This document shows, in pieces, positions 1 to 10,979 of a DNA stretch of 64,000 nt (position 1 is the first letter of the stretch; the number at the start of each line of letters is the position of its first letter). A program made the translations under genes and the position numbers. Under the pieces are notes generated by a model that saw only the letters and a program-made list of their open reading frames with translations, had not been told where the DNA came from and searched no databases. Location: assembly GCA_963921825.1 (NCBI GenBank), contig OY997593.1:68246039-68310038 (forward strand), read 5' to 3'. Origin of the DNA: Erodium maritimum. Lineage: Eukaryota > Streptophyta > Magnoliopsida > Geraniales > Geraniaceae.

Positions 1-69
1 TGAATACATACATCATGGTAGTTTTTTTGCAATTATCCCAACCTTACATGTCAAGTTAAGAAATTAGGT

Positions 70-2107
70 TTATTTTTTTTGATCGGCAAAACAAATTTAT
101 ATTGAAACATCTTACAAGGCGAAAGAGGAGTTACAAGAACATGTCTGCCTACAAACCACAAAAGCCCAAAATTAGACGCAGCCAATTGTAAGGGCAAGAC
201 ACAACAACCACTAAAACCACAATACAACCTAGGGCCTACAACCCAAAGAAGATACAACTCAAAACCCAATAAGGGGTAATACAAACCACACCCAGAAGAC
301 AACAAGACTGACAAACACCCGAAAAAACAACCCAACGTGGGTGCTAATCCCAGAAACCAACCAGGTAAACAACCAGCAACCAGAAAGGACAACCAGAGCG
401 AACAACAACAAGGAGAACCGCCCAGAGATCACCCTCAGCCCTCCTAGCAGGCAGCAGCAAAACAATCTTCCTAAAATCCAAGGTATGACTCGAGTTGAGC
501 GTTTTGAAACTGCGATCGATAACCCCTCACCGACCAATCTAACGAGGATCCAATGGGAAAGGCATGTAATAATACTGAGCTCGAACCAACCTGAATCCAG
601 ACGAAACTGATATCAAAGCCAACCAGAAAGCGCAACGCCTAACCGAAAGCCCAATCAGCAACCCTTCATGAACCGCACACCTAAATGTCAGTCTCTGAAA
701 CTCTCATTCAATCTTCCAAAACAAATCCGACCAACACCAAGAAAAGCCCCAAAAGGGAAGGACCGGTATTTCTACCAAGAGCGAGACCATACATCCTAGC
801 TAGCAGAGGAGATCATCACTACCGGAAATCCAATGTTGAAACTCGAGCTGAGCGTTCCGCTACCGGAATCTGTAGCCCCTCCCTGGCCAGCACTAAGCGA
901 GGACCCAAAGGGAAAGACCTGTAATTATACCGACCACGAGCCAACCTGGACCCTGAAAGATCTAATACCTAAACCAGCAAAGAAAAACGACGCAGCACCT
1001 AGTGCAGTCTTTCAAGCCACAAAAATCAGCAGCTGCCACGCGCACCCACACACCCCCACTTTCGCTGGAGAATCCCAAAAAAGGACTCGAGAACCCAAGA
1101 AGTCTCCTCCAAAGGGGAAACAACCTGAGCAGAGACACCACAGAGTCTCTGACCAATCCGACATGATGCATGTGAAGGGAGACAAAGATCACGCGCAAGA
1201 ACCACCCACAGCCAGCGGGAACGAAGCCGAAACGAAGGAGAAACTGATCAAACCTTGTCGGAACTCTTGATCTGCTCACACAAAAAACCTTGAATGCCCA
1301 CACAAACCTGTCCCTCAAAACCCTTCATATAAATGGCTACTGAGAAAAAATTGGTGCTACCAACACCGGGTGAAACTATCTCAAGATCTTTAACTAGGGT
1401 CAAGGAATATCGGGCCGAGCAGCACCACCAAACTGCTGCGAAGGAGACGCCGGTCAGAAAGAGCACCACCAAGTCCCGGTTACTCAGATTCGACGTGGAA
1501 GTCGATGGCGGAACCAGCACCGGACGACAACGACCGGATCTGGGTCTTCACTCGCCGGATCTGTCCAAACGGGACACCTGGCCTAGCAGTATCTATGGTT
1601 GCAGAAGGAGCGTAAGGAAGTCGGCCAAAATATGAGAAGAACCAACCAAGCTGTAGAATCAAGGGGCCGAACTAGTTGGGCGGCCAGAGGACAAACACCA
1701 TTAGGCAGAAGAACCTGGTGACCGGACGGAGGACCCCATCGGCATGAACCGGCCAACAGATCTGGGCGAGAACCCTGAATCTGGAGGCATGGAATTCAGC
1801 CGCAACCTTCCACCCAACAAATCCAGGACGAACACGCCAATGAAGAACCACGAACCCCTCCCACTGACCGGACTTGAAGGAGGAACAGGTGAGAATCCGG
1901 CCGAACGATGCAACAAGGGAAGAAGAAAGTCGAAAATAGAGAGGGGGAAAGGTAAGAAAGGGGAAAGAAAGGATGAGAGATAAGTCGGGGAAGATGAAGA
2001 AGAAGAAGGGGTGAGGTACTGCGCGCGGCTAGGGTTTTTTAGAGAGGGAAAAAACTTTTGTCTATAATTATAAATTTTGTTTTCTGGTGAATTCTAAAAA
2101 CACACCC
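70..2107 (-). mobile_element. Non-coding non-LTR retroelement, minus strand
   Basis: A 2.0-kb insertion bounded by a near-perfect 14-bp target duplication: TTAAGAAATTAGGT at 56-69 and TTAAGAAACTAGGT at 2108-2121. The 3' end lies at the left, where a run of T (a poly(A) tail on the minus strand) directly follows the duplication. The 5' end on the minus strand begins with a pyrimidine-rich stretch (about 2040-1900), as in LINE leaders. No reading frame longer than about 145 codons is present, and none resembles ORF1, endonuclease or reverse transcriptase, so the element must have been mobilised in trans. Two related segments occur inside it, near 483-610 and 836-960, sharing CTCGAG(T/C)TGAGCGTT and the downstream ACCAACCTG. 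The boundaries are well supported; the family is not identified. Confidence 0.72.
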
Positions 2108-2121
2108 TTAAGAAACTAGGT

Positions 2122-2605
2122 GTACTTGAAAGGTCAAGTCTTAACTCAGTTGGTGAAGTTTATGCATAGTTATGAGAACGGTCTGGTGACAAGAACTAGA
2201 TTGATTCGGATAAGAAGAACATGGTATGTGTCAACTTATCTGGATTTAGAACTGTTTCTGGACTTGCATAATTGCCAGTTAACATAGAAAGAAACATCAA
2301 AATTGGTGTAATTACCTGTCTTCATATAATATGATGTCAAACTAATTCAAAGAACTAAATTTAAGCTGTACAATGTTTATCTCCTGAAACTAAACAATGC
2401 CAGAGAAACTCCCTTCTGTTTAAACTCAAACTACTAACTATCCAATCTGGTTGATCACAACCTTTTATAGGCATATCTTATGAAATGTGCACATAGGCTC
2501 TGAGGATTCCAAGTTCCTTATGCTTGTAAGAGTTGTCAGATACCCAAAAGAATAATACTTTGTATAAGAATTAGGTCACTCTGTTGGAAGGTGCTCAACT
2601 CATCT
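2122..2605. other. Intergenic DNA and 3' flank of the kinase gene
   Basis: AT-rich sequence between the retroelement and the stop codon of the kinase gene. It should hold the 3' untranslated region and polyadenylation site of the minus-strand kinase. No coding region, repeat or structural RNA was recognised. Confidence 0.5.
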
Positions 2606-5600
2606 TCATCTGCCGTTCTTTCCATGGTGAAGTAGCGATTCCGTGAGAATGGTTTGACCATTCTCGCCGTGGACTTTCTTTGTCTTGACCTTGTCCTGAC
2701 GAGCTTTTCGGACTGCGTTTTGGATTTGCTTCTCATGCTCTTTGAGCATTTCCTCGAGGTTTCCTCCTGGAGGCATTAATGGTCCTGAGTAATGGATCCT
2801 GTTCTTCTTAACATAACCCTGAGCACAAAAGCAAAGGCAACAATAATTGGAGACTCAAGTCCAGATATTATATACTGAACCGGGTATGTTCAGTTCGGGT
2901 AGAAACAACGGTTGTAATGCACACAACAAAAACCATGAAATCAAAAAAATGAAATCTTGTGTTGATATGAAATCCACTAAAAGTGAAATCTGAGCAAGCT
3001 TCCATCTCAATTGTCCATTATTTTGATCCAATGGTGTAAGTTAGTTCTTGTTATGCATTCTAAGGGTAGATTTCAACCTGAACCCAGCCATATACTGAAC
3101 AGTTGATAATTTTAAAAGATTAGGATTGCAAGCCAAATTGAAAGTTCTAAAATTTCTAGGCTTCCATGCATTTTTCTTCAGCTTTGAAGTTTCCCGCTTT
3201 CATTCTACAGAATTGGAGATAATTTTTGTATCGGGAGAAAAGTGCATCACCTAAATGTGCTTATTATTACGTTTAATGAAAATAAAAGTATCTAATATGA
3301 AGATCGTTTCTTATTCAGTTCAATATCCCTAGTGGAGAGCCATTTTATGACTTGCCTGTATTTTAATATTTGATTTATAATGATGAAAATAAATCGGTTA
3401 TATTCGGGAAAGTCACTTACCATTGCAGAACCCTTTCCAGAGACGGGCTGCTCTTCCTTATGTGAAGACTTTTGCCCATTCAACAAATGATGTGTCCAAT
3501 CATGATTGGCTGATGACTCGCCGTCATCGCGATTGTTATATCTTTCGTTATAACGCTCCTCTGGCCAGTGAGGATTCACGCTAGTTTCTCTGGCCCCATC
3601 AAACCTTGAACTGCCTCGAAGTGCAACAGAATTGGAAAACTTGGACAATTGTGTTGCTTTCCGATCCATATATGATGATCTCTCTGTTCTAAATTCTGCA
3701 CCATTTCTTGCAGCTGGATCGAATGTGGTCGAGGGCATTGCTGCACCTTTGAAAGACTCGATGGGAAACCCGGAGCCACCATTATCGGGATTGAACTTTT
3801 CGCTGATGCTTTTCGGGTTGTTCTGCCCTTTTCGTTTCTGATCAGGGATATAATTAATCAATGTCATGAGTAATTAATGCTTTATAAAAAATTGTGTGAA
3901 TAGATGAAGCATACACATCTAACTACACGTTATGTGTAGTTACTAACATACTTTAAGGGGTAGAAATTACCTGTATGGATGTCTGCAACTCAGCATTGGC
4001 GTCTGGTGCCGGTACAGCTTTAGATTCTTTTGAAAGCCTGGTAGATTCATGTTCTCTTCCTTTGCCACCAGCTGCTTTTCGCCTGGTTTTAGACAAACAA
4101 ATGTGTACTATGAACACAGCCAATAGAGAATAGGGAAAAGAGAGAACCGTTTTTATCGACTAAATCAGGTGTATCGAAGTTTTTTATCGACTAAACCAGT
4201 TGGACAAACAAGCTTTGGTAAAGAACCATTTTATCAAAATCGATTAACATATAATTTGGATATGCTCTTACCTTCTAGCTTCCTCTTCTCGAAGTTTGAT
4301 GTCAAACTCCTTGCTTGGTGGGTACTTGGGCAAACTTGATGGATCACAAGGAAGAGGTTTCGTAGTGAAAAACTGCAAAAAGAATAACCCCCGTCAGAAT
4401 AAAAAAAATGTCACCCCTAAAACAACGATTTGTAAACATAGACATGCCTATAAATACCCCATAACACAAGCGTGGGGGGGGGGGGGGGGGGGGGGGGTGG
4501 AGAGCACACTACGCTCTAACGAGCGTGGCCCTAACAGGCTCGTAAGTTGTAAGTTTTCATTACTATTTACTTGAGTGCCAAACAACGAAAATGTCTCAAA
4601 CTTGTTTCTTTCACCCACTCTTACCTCCTCAAGCAAACCAACTCATTGCCCCTATTTCAATTTAGTTTTGGATAATATCAACTCCTTATGGAAATTCATT
4701 AAGTTTATATTGATTATCTAAGTGATTATATGATAACAAATACAGTTAACCATATGTCAGGTTTATGTTGTACTAAGCACTGAGATAGAAATTTTGATTG
4801 TCTTTGAGTTTTATTGAAACAGCAACAGACGGTAATACGCTAAAGATGCAGCCATAGTTGAGAGGGGTTCCAAATTCATGGTTCTTGGGAAGGAAAGAAA
4901 AAACAACAGCAGAGTTTTGTGCACAATATTCACAACCTGAGAATCTAAACCCAATGAAACGTACAATCTGAAATAAGACAGCACATCATGAATACTATAT
5001 TTACCTCGCTTTGAAGTGCTGACGAAGCTGATTCACGGCAATCAGGTTCTACTGCAAGAAGGATATCCAAAAGGGTTAATGATGATGTCGGGAAGTCCTT
5101 GTATGTATCAGCAAAGCATCTCTTGTAAGGGTGCTGAGGCTTAAATATGGTTGCATGTGGCAATTTGGATTTTTTCCAGTACTCTTCAGAAGGCGAGCCA
5201 CAAAGTTTAAAGATCTTATGCAGTTGCTCAACCTATTAAGGATGGATAATGAGATAAGGTGGCCAACTGATTAATATCGAAGAATTATAAGTATTTGAGC
5301 TGGAAATTTTTACCTCTGTTCTTCCAGGCATGATAGGCTTCCCAGCAAACAATTCTGCGAGAATGCAACCTGCACTCCACAAATCCACGGCAACTCCATA
5401 ATCTGTAGCACCAAGTAGAAGTTCAGGAGGTCGGTACCACAGAGTTACAACACGGCTTGTTAGAGGTTGCCTCGGGCGAGAGCCAAAAAATGTTGCCAGG
5501 CCAAAATCACCAATCTTGAGATTGCCATTGTTGTCAATCAGAAGATTAGCACCTTTGATGTCACGATGAAGGACCCCACGATTATGACAATGTTCAAGTC

Positions 5601-6807
5601 CACGAAGTAGCTGTTGCATATAACATTTAATCTGCATATTCAAATCACAACTTACACATTAGAGGTAATGTTATTCTATGAAGAAACTAAGATTAGGAAT
5701 AAATAAATCATCTAATTTCAGTTTGTTGCAAAAGAAAGAAAACAACCACAAAAAGTAATGATGATCTTGTCCTTCCCTTCGCATTTTTTTTTACTAACAA
5801 AAGAAACTGGTTTCAGAAGGCAGGAAAGTAACTATTAAAAGAAAAGTTAATCTACAATCACTCAGAAAAGAAGAGCAAAACCATTTCATTAGGTCTCTAC
5901 TGATCCAAATAATTTTTACTGAAAGGAGATAGGCAGATACCTGAGCTTCGGACAACCTGGCCCCAGGGGTCGATGCAAGCCCAGCAAGGTCATGATCCAT
6001 ATACTCAAAAACAAGGTATAAGCTACCAGAGACTCTTGAAGTGATAAGACCTTCAAGTTTCATGACATTGGGGTGATCAAGCCGGCGTAAGATAATGATT
6101 TCTCTAGCCATAAAACGGACACTTTCGGGATCCATATTAGCAAACCGCACCTTCTTCAGTGCAACTATTTTGTTAGTTTCAAGATCACGGGCTCTGTAAA
6201 CACTACTGTAAGTTCCTTGTCCAACCTGCATCATTAGCAAAACAGTCGGAAAAGAGGTATAATGGCCTTAAACTCTACCATACCTAACAAATAAATGAAT
6301 CATAAAATGTGAAGTGTGAAGAACAGAACTGACCTTATCCAACTTCTCAAATGAATCTGCCTTTCGAGGAACCCACCCATTGATTGCTTCTCCTGCTACT
6401 GCACTCAGCCAGGAAGGCCAACCAGCAGCAACTTGAGCTCCCTTCTCTCCACTGGGCATACCTACTAACCCAGGACGCTTAAGCTGAACATGTGCTCCAC
6501 TTTCTCGAGCATCTATTGTTATGGGTCTATGTAGCTGCTGATCAGTAGATTTTCCATTAGGCATTCCATTCTTCTCTCCCTCGTCTAATGAAATAGGAGC
6601 AAACCCAACAATTTCCTCCGTGGGCTGATCTGATATCAACCTAACAGTGATGTCATTACTGCTCCGCAGATCCCCTACCACAGCTTCCTCCTTCCTGGAA
6701 GAAGCGCCTAACCATTTTGAAGCTCTGCTTGATTTTACTCTTTTGTCTCTCTCATGGTTCTCTATAAGTTCACCCGAATGGGTTCCTTTGGAAGAAACAC
6801 AACCCAT
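2606..6807 (-). CDS. CDK-like Ser/Thr protein kinase, IBS1 family
   Basis: Eight exons on the minus strand: 6334-6807, 5941-6225, 5314-5631, 5005-5232, 4272-4372, 3971-4082, 3421-3837 and 2606-2818. All junctions are GT-AG and in phase, giving a 715-residue protein. The start was placed at MGCVSSK because Gly2 followed by Cys3 is the myristoylation and palmitoylation signature kept by this plant family; an in-frame Met lies ten codons upstream. The kinase domain begins at the Gly-rich loop GQGTYSSVY (about 160-168), with Lys182, HRD (Asp277), DFG (295-297) and WYRPPE (318-323), as in CDKC-like kinases. A basic, low-complexity C-terminal tail of about 300 residues follows. The relatives are Arabidopsis IBS1 and its paralogues (priming of defence), known from family knowledge. 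Membrane anchoring is inferred from the N-terminus. Confidence 0.93.
4474..4497 (+). repeat. Poly(G) tract of 24 in a kinase intron
   Basis: An uninterrupted run of 24 G on the plus strand (poly(C) in the transcript). It lies in intron 4 of the kinase gene, between exons 5005-5232 and 4272-4372. Runs this long are rare in plant DNA and often vary in length or are miscounted in assemblies. Confidence 0.95.
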
Positions 6808-7830
6808 AGTTCCACACAGCAGTCCCCCAAATTCCAATCGGTAAACTAAACCTACAGCTGCTAAATCTAAAGGTAAAATTCAGTTCCTCACACCACTACT
6901 ATGATGGTATCAAGCCAAAATATCCGGTTTGAATTAACAATCAAACATAATCCCAGAATGCTTCAGGCATAAGGTGAAGCCCTCCCCTCAACCATTCCAA
7001 AGCTCTAAACCTCTAACTAACCAGTGCTGAATTCCAATCTCGAGCCCACTTCGGTTCAAGCTTTCGAATTGTGGAAAAGCAGCAAACTTTGAATCCCTTA
7101 TCGACGGAATGAAACAAAATGGAAGAACCCAGAAAGAACACAGATCTGAAACTGAACATAAACTGGAAAAATTGAACTTGGAAGAACTCAGATCCCCAAA
7201 TCAGGATCAACGAACCGAAATGCACACAATTTTCAGGTATCTCAAACACCCACTAGATCCCCAAAAATCTTCAACAACAACAACTACCGAAATTGCGGCG
7301 ATTAAGAAGAATGCAGATATCAGTTCGACAAAAGGGAAAAACTCAACAATCTGAAACGGGAACGAATCACGACCCTCAATTCGAATTGGGGATGGGGGCG
7401 ATTGGAGAGCCGACACCTAACCTAACCGAGAGATGGAAACGAACAAAATAAATACGAATAAAAAACGCAGTACCTCAGAGGAATGTAGCGTACATAATAA
7501 TTTTATCGGAGCCATTAGAGAGCGAGAAACTGATTAGACTCTGGATTCGATTAGATTCGGAAATGGAGAGATTTTCGGATCTGGAAGGAGCCACAATCGC
7601 GAGCGATGAGTGGAACCACTGGGTCGGTCTGGTCTGGGCTTCGCAATCGAAACCCAAGAGCTCAGCTTGTTGTGCTGCAATGGCGGAGGCTCGCAGAGCT
7701 CGTGATAGAAGACGCGTAGGCGACGCGGCTCTTCCGCAGGAAGGACCAAATCAGAGAGAAATATACTCTTCTACTCTACGAGTCACGGCACAGTGTGGGA
7801 GAGAGAGAGAGAGAGGTTAGAGAGAGAATG
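6808..7830 (-). promoter_or_regulatory. 5' leader of the kinase gene with a leader intron
   Basis: Upstream of the start codon on the minus strand, a donor site (CTCTGAG followed by GTACTG) lies at 7473/7474. An acceptor is likely in the 6845-6880 interval, so a leader intron of about 600 bp is predicted. The first leader exon would lie at about 7474-7800 and includes a CT-rich microsatellite (GA repeat on the plus strand, 7796-7829). Short open frames on both strands here look like by-products of the GC-rich leader. Confidence 0.5.
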
Positions 7831-8060
7831 AGACAAAAATCGACGGTCCATCGCATCAGCTGAGCCGGAGCTTTTGCTTTTGCTTTAGCTTGGAGAAGAT
7901 GTGTGGCAGTGGTGGAGAGGACTCGTCGCGCCACGTGTCGGAGTGGGACCCTATTGGCCCACGTTAGAGATCGTGTTCTCCTGAGGATTACGTAGTCGAG
8001 ATTGGGCTCCGATGTTGGGTATATTTATAGGTTGTTAGGCCCAATAAGGGTGGGTCCGGG
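7831..8060 (-). promoter_or_regulatory. Probable kinase promoter with G-box and GGCCCA motifs
   Basis: Contains a G-box core CACGTG at 7932-7937 (CCACGTGTCGG, ABRE-like). It also has two GGCCCA motifs, at about 7956 and 8037, which read as TGGGCC on the gene strand and match the site II motif of TCP-regulated plant promoters. The position just upstream of the inferred leader supports a promoter role. No transcription start can be placed from sequence alone. Confidence 0.4.
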
Positions 8061-8205
8061 ACCGGTGACCCGCCGTATATTCGGTCGGAATAAAGTATTA
8101 ACTATTAAGTATATATACTATAAGTCTATAAGCTTGATTGAATGATGTTATTAATTCCTAATGTCATACCAATTTTTGGTACAAACCGGTTTGTCGAACT
8201 TGTAA

Positions 8206-8615
8206 GAGTATGTTTAGTGGTGCAATGTCGATCAGCGTTTATTGTTGAACAGAACGATATCGTCGTTGTTGAAGTAACGTCTTCGCATCAATGTAGAATA
8301 GAAGGTTGTTGATAGTCCTGGTAAGTGGCGTGCTATATTTATCTGTTTTTATGTTCAATATTGTTACGCTATTATATGTTTGTTGTTGTTTGATTACAGA
8401 AAAAAGTGGCAAAACATATGGTTTATCGACCTTATCGGGTATTAGATTAGATAAAAAACAGATTTCAGTCAAACTAATAAAGTTAACAGAATCTGGTAGG
8501 TGATCGGCGTTTCACCACTATATGACCTTATCATATTAGCAGGTTAATTTAACGGATTATAAACCCAATTAATCATTTCCAAACGTCAATCAACAACTTA
8601 TCGCTGCACATGCTC
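8206..8615. mobile_element. MITE, PIF/Harbinger-like, TAA target site
   Basis: A 410-bp element flanked by TAA at 8203-8205 and 8616-8618. The ends are imperfect inverted repeats: GAGTATGTTTAGTG on the left and GAGCATGTGCAGCG when the right end is read in reverse. A 3-bp TAA duplication is characteristic of PIF/Harbinger elements. There is no transposase; the two short frames inside are chance. Confidence 0.55.
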
Positions 8616-8856
8616 TAAGATATGATGTATTGATATTTTATCGTATAAAAGTAACTAAATTAATTAATTCGTAAGGTGTCACAAAATGAGTAGTTTATTT
8701 TATGAGCGAAATTTTATCAACAAACCTTAATTTCTAACGAAGAAACAAAAGCAAATAGTTCAACCCGAAAAAAGGGATTTCCTCAAAACCTACACGAACC
8801 TTCCCATCAAATTGGTATAATGCCTAAAAAGTGAGAGAACATCACAAAAGAACTAA

Positions 8857-9098
8857 GGGCATTCACAGTACAATAGTCGGTTGCTGGCGGTGAGGATCAA
8901 AAAATTATTTTTTGTTGTCTTATAGTCAGCTCTCCCAGCCAGTTCCCTACAATGTTATGTGGCTTATAGTCAGCTATATACCCCTTTTCTGTTCACATTT
9001 TTGTTCCCAACCGGCGGTGAGAAGAGGCGTGGAGCTCCCAGCCAGCTCCTCGCCGATTTTTGCTCCCGCCAGCTCTCCATCCACGACTGTGGATGCCC
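8857..9098. mobile_element. MITE, PIF/Harbinger-like, TAA target site
   Basis: A 242-bp element flanked by TAA at 8854-8856 and 9099-9101. The terminal inverted repeats are GGGCATTCACAGT on the left and GGGCATCCACAGT on the right (reverse complement), 12 of 13 identical. The interior repeats CAGCT-type motifs and has no coding capacity. This is the clearest of the three neighbouring elements. Confidence 0.75.
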
Positions 9099-9101
9099 TA
9101 A

Positions 9102-9864
9102 GCCAAAACACAAATAAGTCTATTACACACTTAGGCCAAAAGGCACAACAACGCCACTCATTTGCATCGGCCAATCTTCACCATATCGACACGATTCTGA
9201 TCTTCGATACCAAGAACTGGAATCGAAATCGCGTACGAGAGGCACGATGTAATGCTCTTAGTGGATGGGACTTATAGGTTGGATATGGTGTTCAAAACAC
9301 ACAACTCCACTATAAAGACAAAGACTCGGGAACAAAGGCCTGGTCTTTGTGTCTCGTACGTTGCATCATGTGTGTTGAAGCCTGGTTTGGAGATAATACA
9401 TGAACCAAACTTCACGTGGACGTGTCAATAGTTAGTCCTTGTCACGACACTCGCATCGCCAGCGTTTCATTTGGTAGTCTTGTACAACAAATCATCGTCA
9501 CGTTGTCAACACAACCTAACTTTTGGTAAACATGTTTGGTCCTTGGAACCCATATCAACCGGTCAAATTCTTACGTTATATATATTGCATACAACGTGAC
9601 AAAATGAGATATCCATAAAATCAGCCTCAATAATTAGTGTAGCATCTCAATAATTAGTGCTTGCCATGTAGGTATAAGACATAAGAACATGTAAGAAAAT
9701 CAAACAAAAATGGCAAAATGATTCCAATTTGATAACAACCTGATATTCTCAATGGGATCATAACTAAATTGGGTCAAGTAGGTTTAAGGATCAATTATAA
9801 AACACAACAAGATGGTTTATTTGATCTTATGTGCTCAAATATGTGGTTTTTTATTTACCGATAC
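9102..9864. other. Intergenic DNA without a recognised gene
   Basis: AT-rich spacer between two MITEs. A short direct repeat, CTCAATAATTAGTG, occurs twice near 9625-9660. No credible coding region, RNA gene or promoter was recognised. Confidence 0.5.
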
Positions 9865-9867
9865 TAA

Positions 9868-10192
9868 GACCATCCACAATAGAGTCGGTAGAGTCCGTTG
9901 AATCGGTAGGTTAAATCGTGGTCGAAATCGGTAGTTTCTACAATGGAGATCAGATTCGTTGAGCCGAATCCGACCAAATTAAAAACAAAGAGTGGCTGAG
10001 GGAGGAGAGAGAATCGAAAAGAGGAGAGAGATAGCGTGACGGAGAGGGAGAATGGTCGTAGAATCGACGTCGATGAATATGCAGAATCGGAGGACGTCGA
10101 ATCGCAAGGAGAGGAAAAAGTGGAGCCGAAACGTCATCAAAACCGCTTTTTCGCCACTTTCGACAATTCTTCCGACCTCCACTGTAGGTGGT
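9868..10192. mobile_element. MITE, PIF/Harbinger-like, TAA target site
   Basis: A 325-bp element flanked by TAA at 9865-9867 and 10193-10195. Its ends are GACCATCCACAATAGAG on the left and ACCACCTACAGTGGAG on the right (reverse complement). The interior is GA-rich near the left end. It belongs to the same general class as the elements at 8206 and 8857 but has a different end sequence. Confidence 0.6.
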
Positions 10193-10590
10193 TAACTAAA
10201 AAAATATGTCATAACAATGCAATAATCTTTAATAAAATGTCAAAAATACTCATATTCAATGATTCGATCACATAATTTATGTGGGTAACTATCGTCGACT
10301 CCAACGATTTAGATTCAAGCATGTATGTTTCATCTTCTAACCTTCTATTTTCTTTAGGGAAAACTGCAATTATCTATTATCAATTGGGCACGATTTTCTG
10401 ACATATATCTTTATGTTTTTTGAACTAATACATACCTTCATATTTTTACATGTAATGATTTACCCTTTCCATCTAATTTTTCCATCATTTTATTGTTTGT
10501 TTTTTCATAAATGTCCAAAATACGCTTAGCCATACAACCCTAAATCTCTTTCCAATCCTGGATCAACCCTTATTATATATATATATATAG

Positions 10591-10815
10591 GGGAACAATC
10601 AAGTACAAACCCTATTTCGGGTCAGAACGTAGAACTAATCTGGGCCATTGATTATCCAGATCGGATGGCCACCGAAATTCAGGGGGGTGATGATTGATTA
10701 TGAAATCAATTACAAGATATGCATTAAATCTGAGCCATTAATTCTACGATCCAAGGGCTTAGATTGATAGCTTTACGTTCTGACGAAAGATACAAATTTG
10801 TACCTGATTGTTAGA
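10591..10815. mobile_element. Small inverted-repeat element in a TA microsatellite
   Basis: The left end (AACAATCAAGTACAAACC, then TCAGAACGT) is repeated in inverted orientation at the right (AACAATCAGGTACAAATT, then TCAGAACGT), giving inverted termini of about 50-55 bp. It abuts a TA microsatellite at 10571-10589. The right boundary is approximate. Its terminal pattern is shared with the elements at 13581 and 21676. Confidence 0.6.
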
Positions 10816-10979
10816 AACTATGTGTTTCACTATAAATTGAAAACTGATTTCAGCCATCAGATTCTATATATAGATGGCTGAGATTTGAATGGTAGTTTCT
10901 GTAAATAATAATAAAAGTAATAATATACATATATATTTTTCATTTAATTCATACCCCTGAAGGGTATTTTCGTATATTC

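Noticed and set aside
7109..7820. Short frames on both strands upstream of the CDK-like kinase
   Set aside because: They fall in the predicted leader exon and leader intron and match no family.
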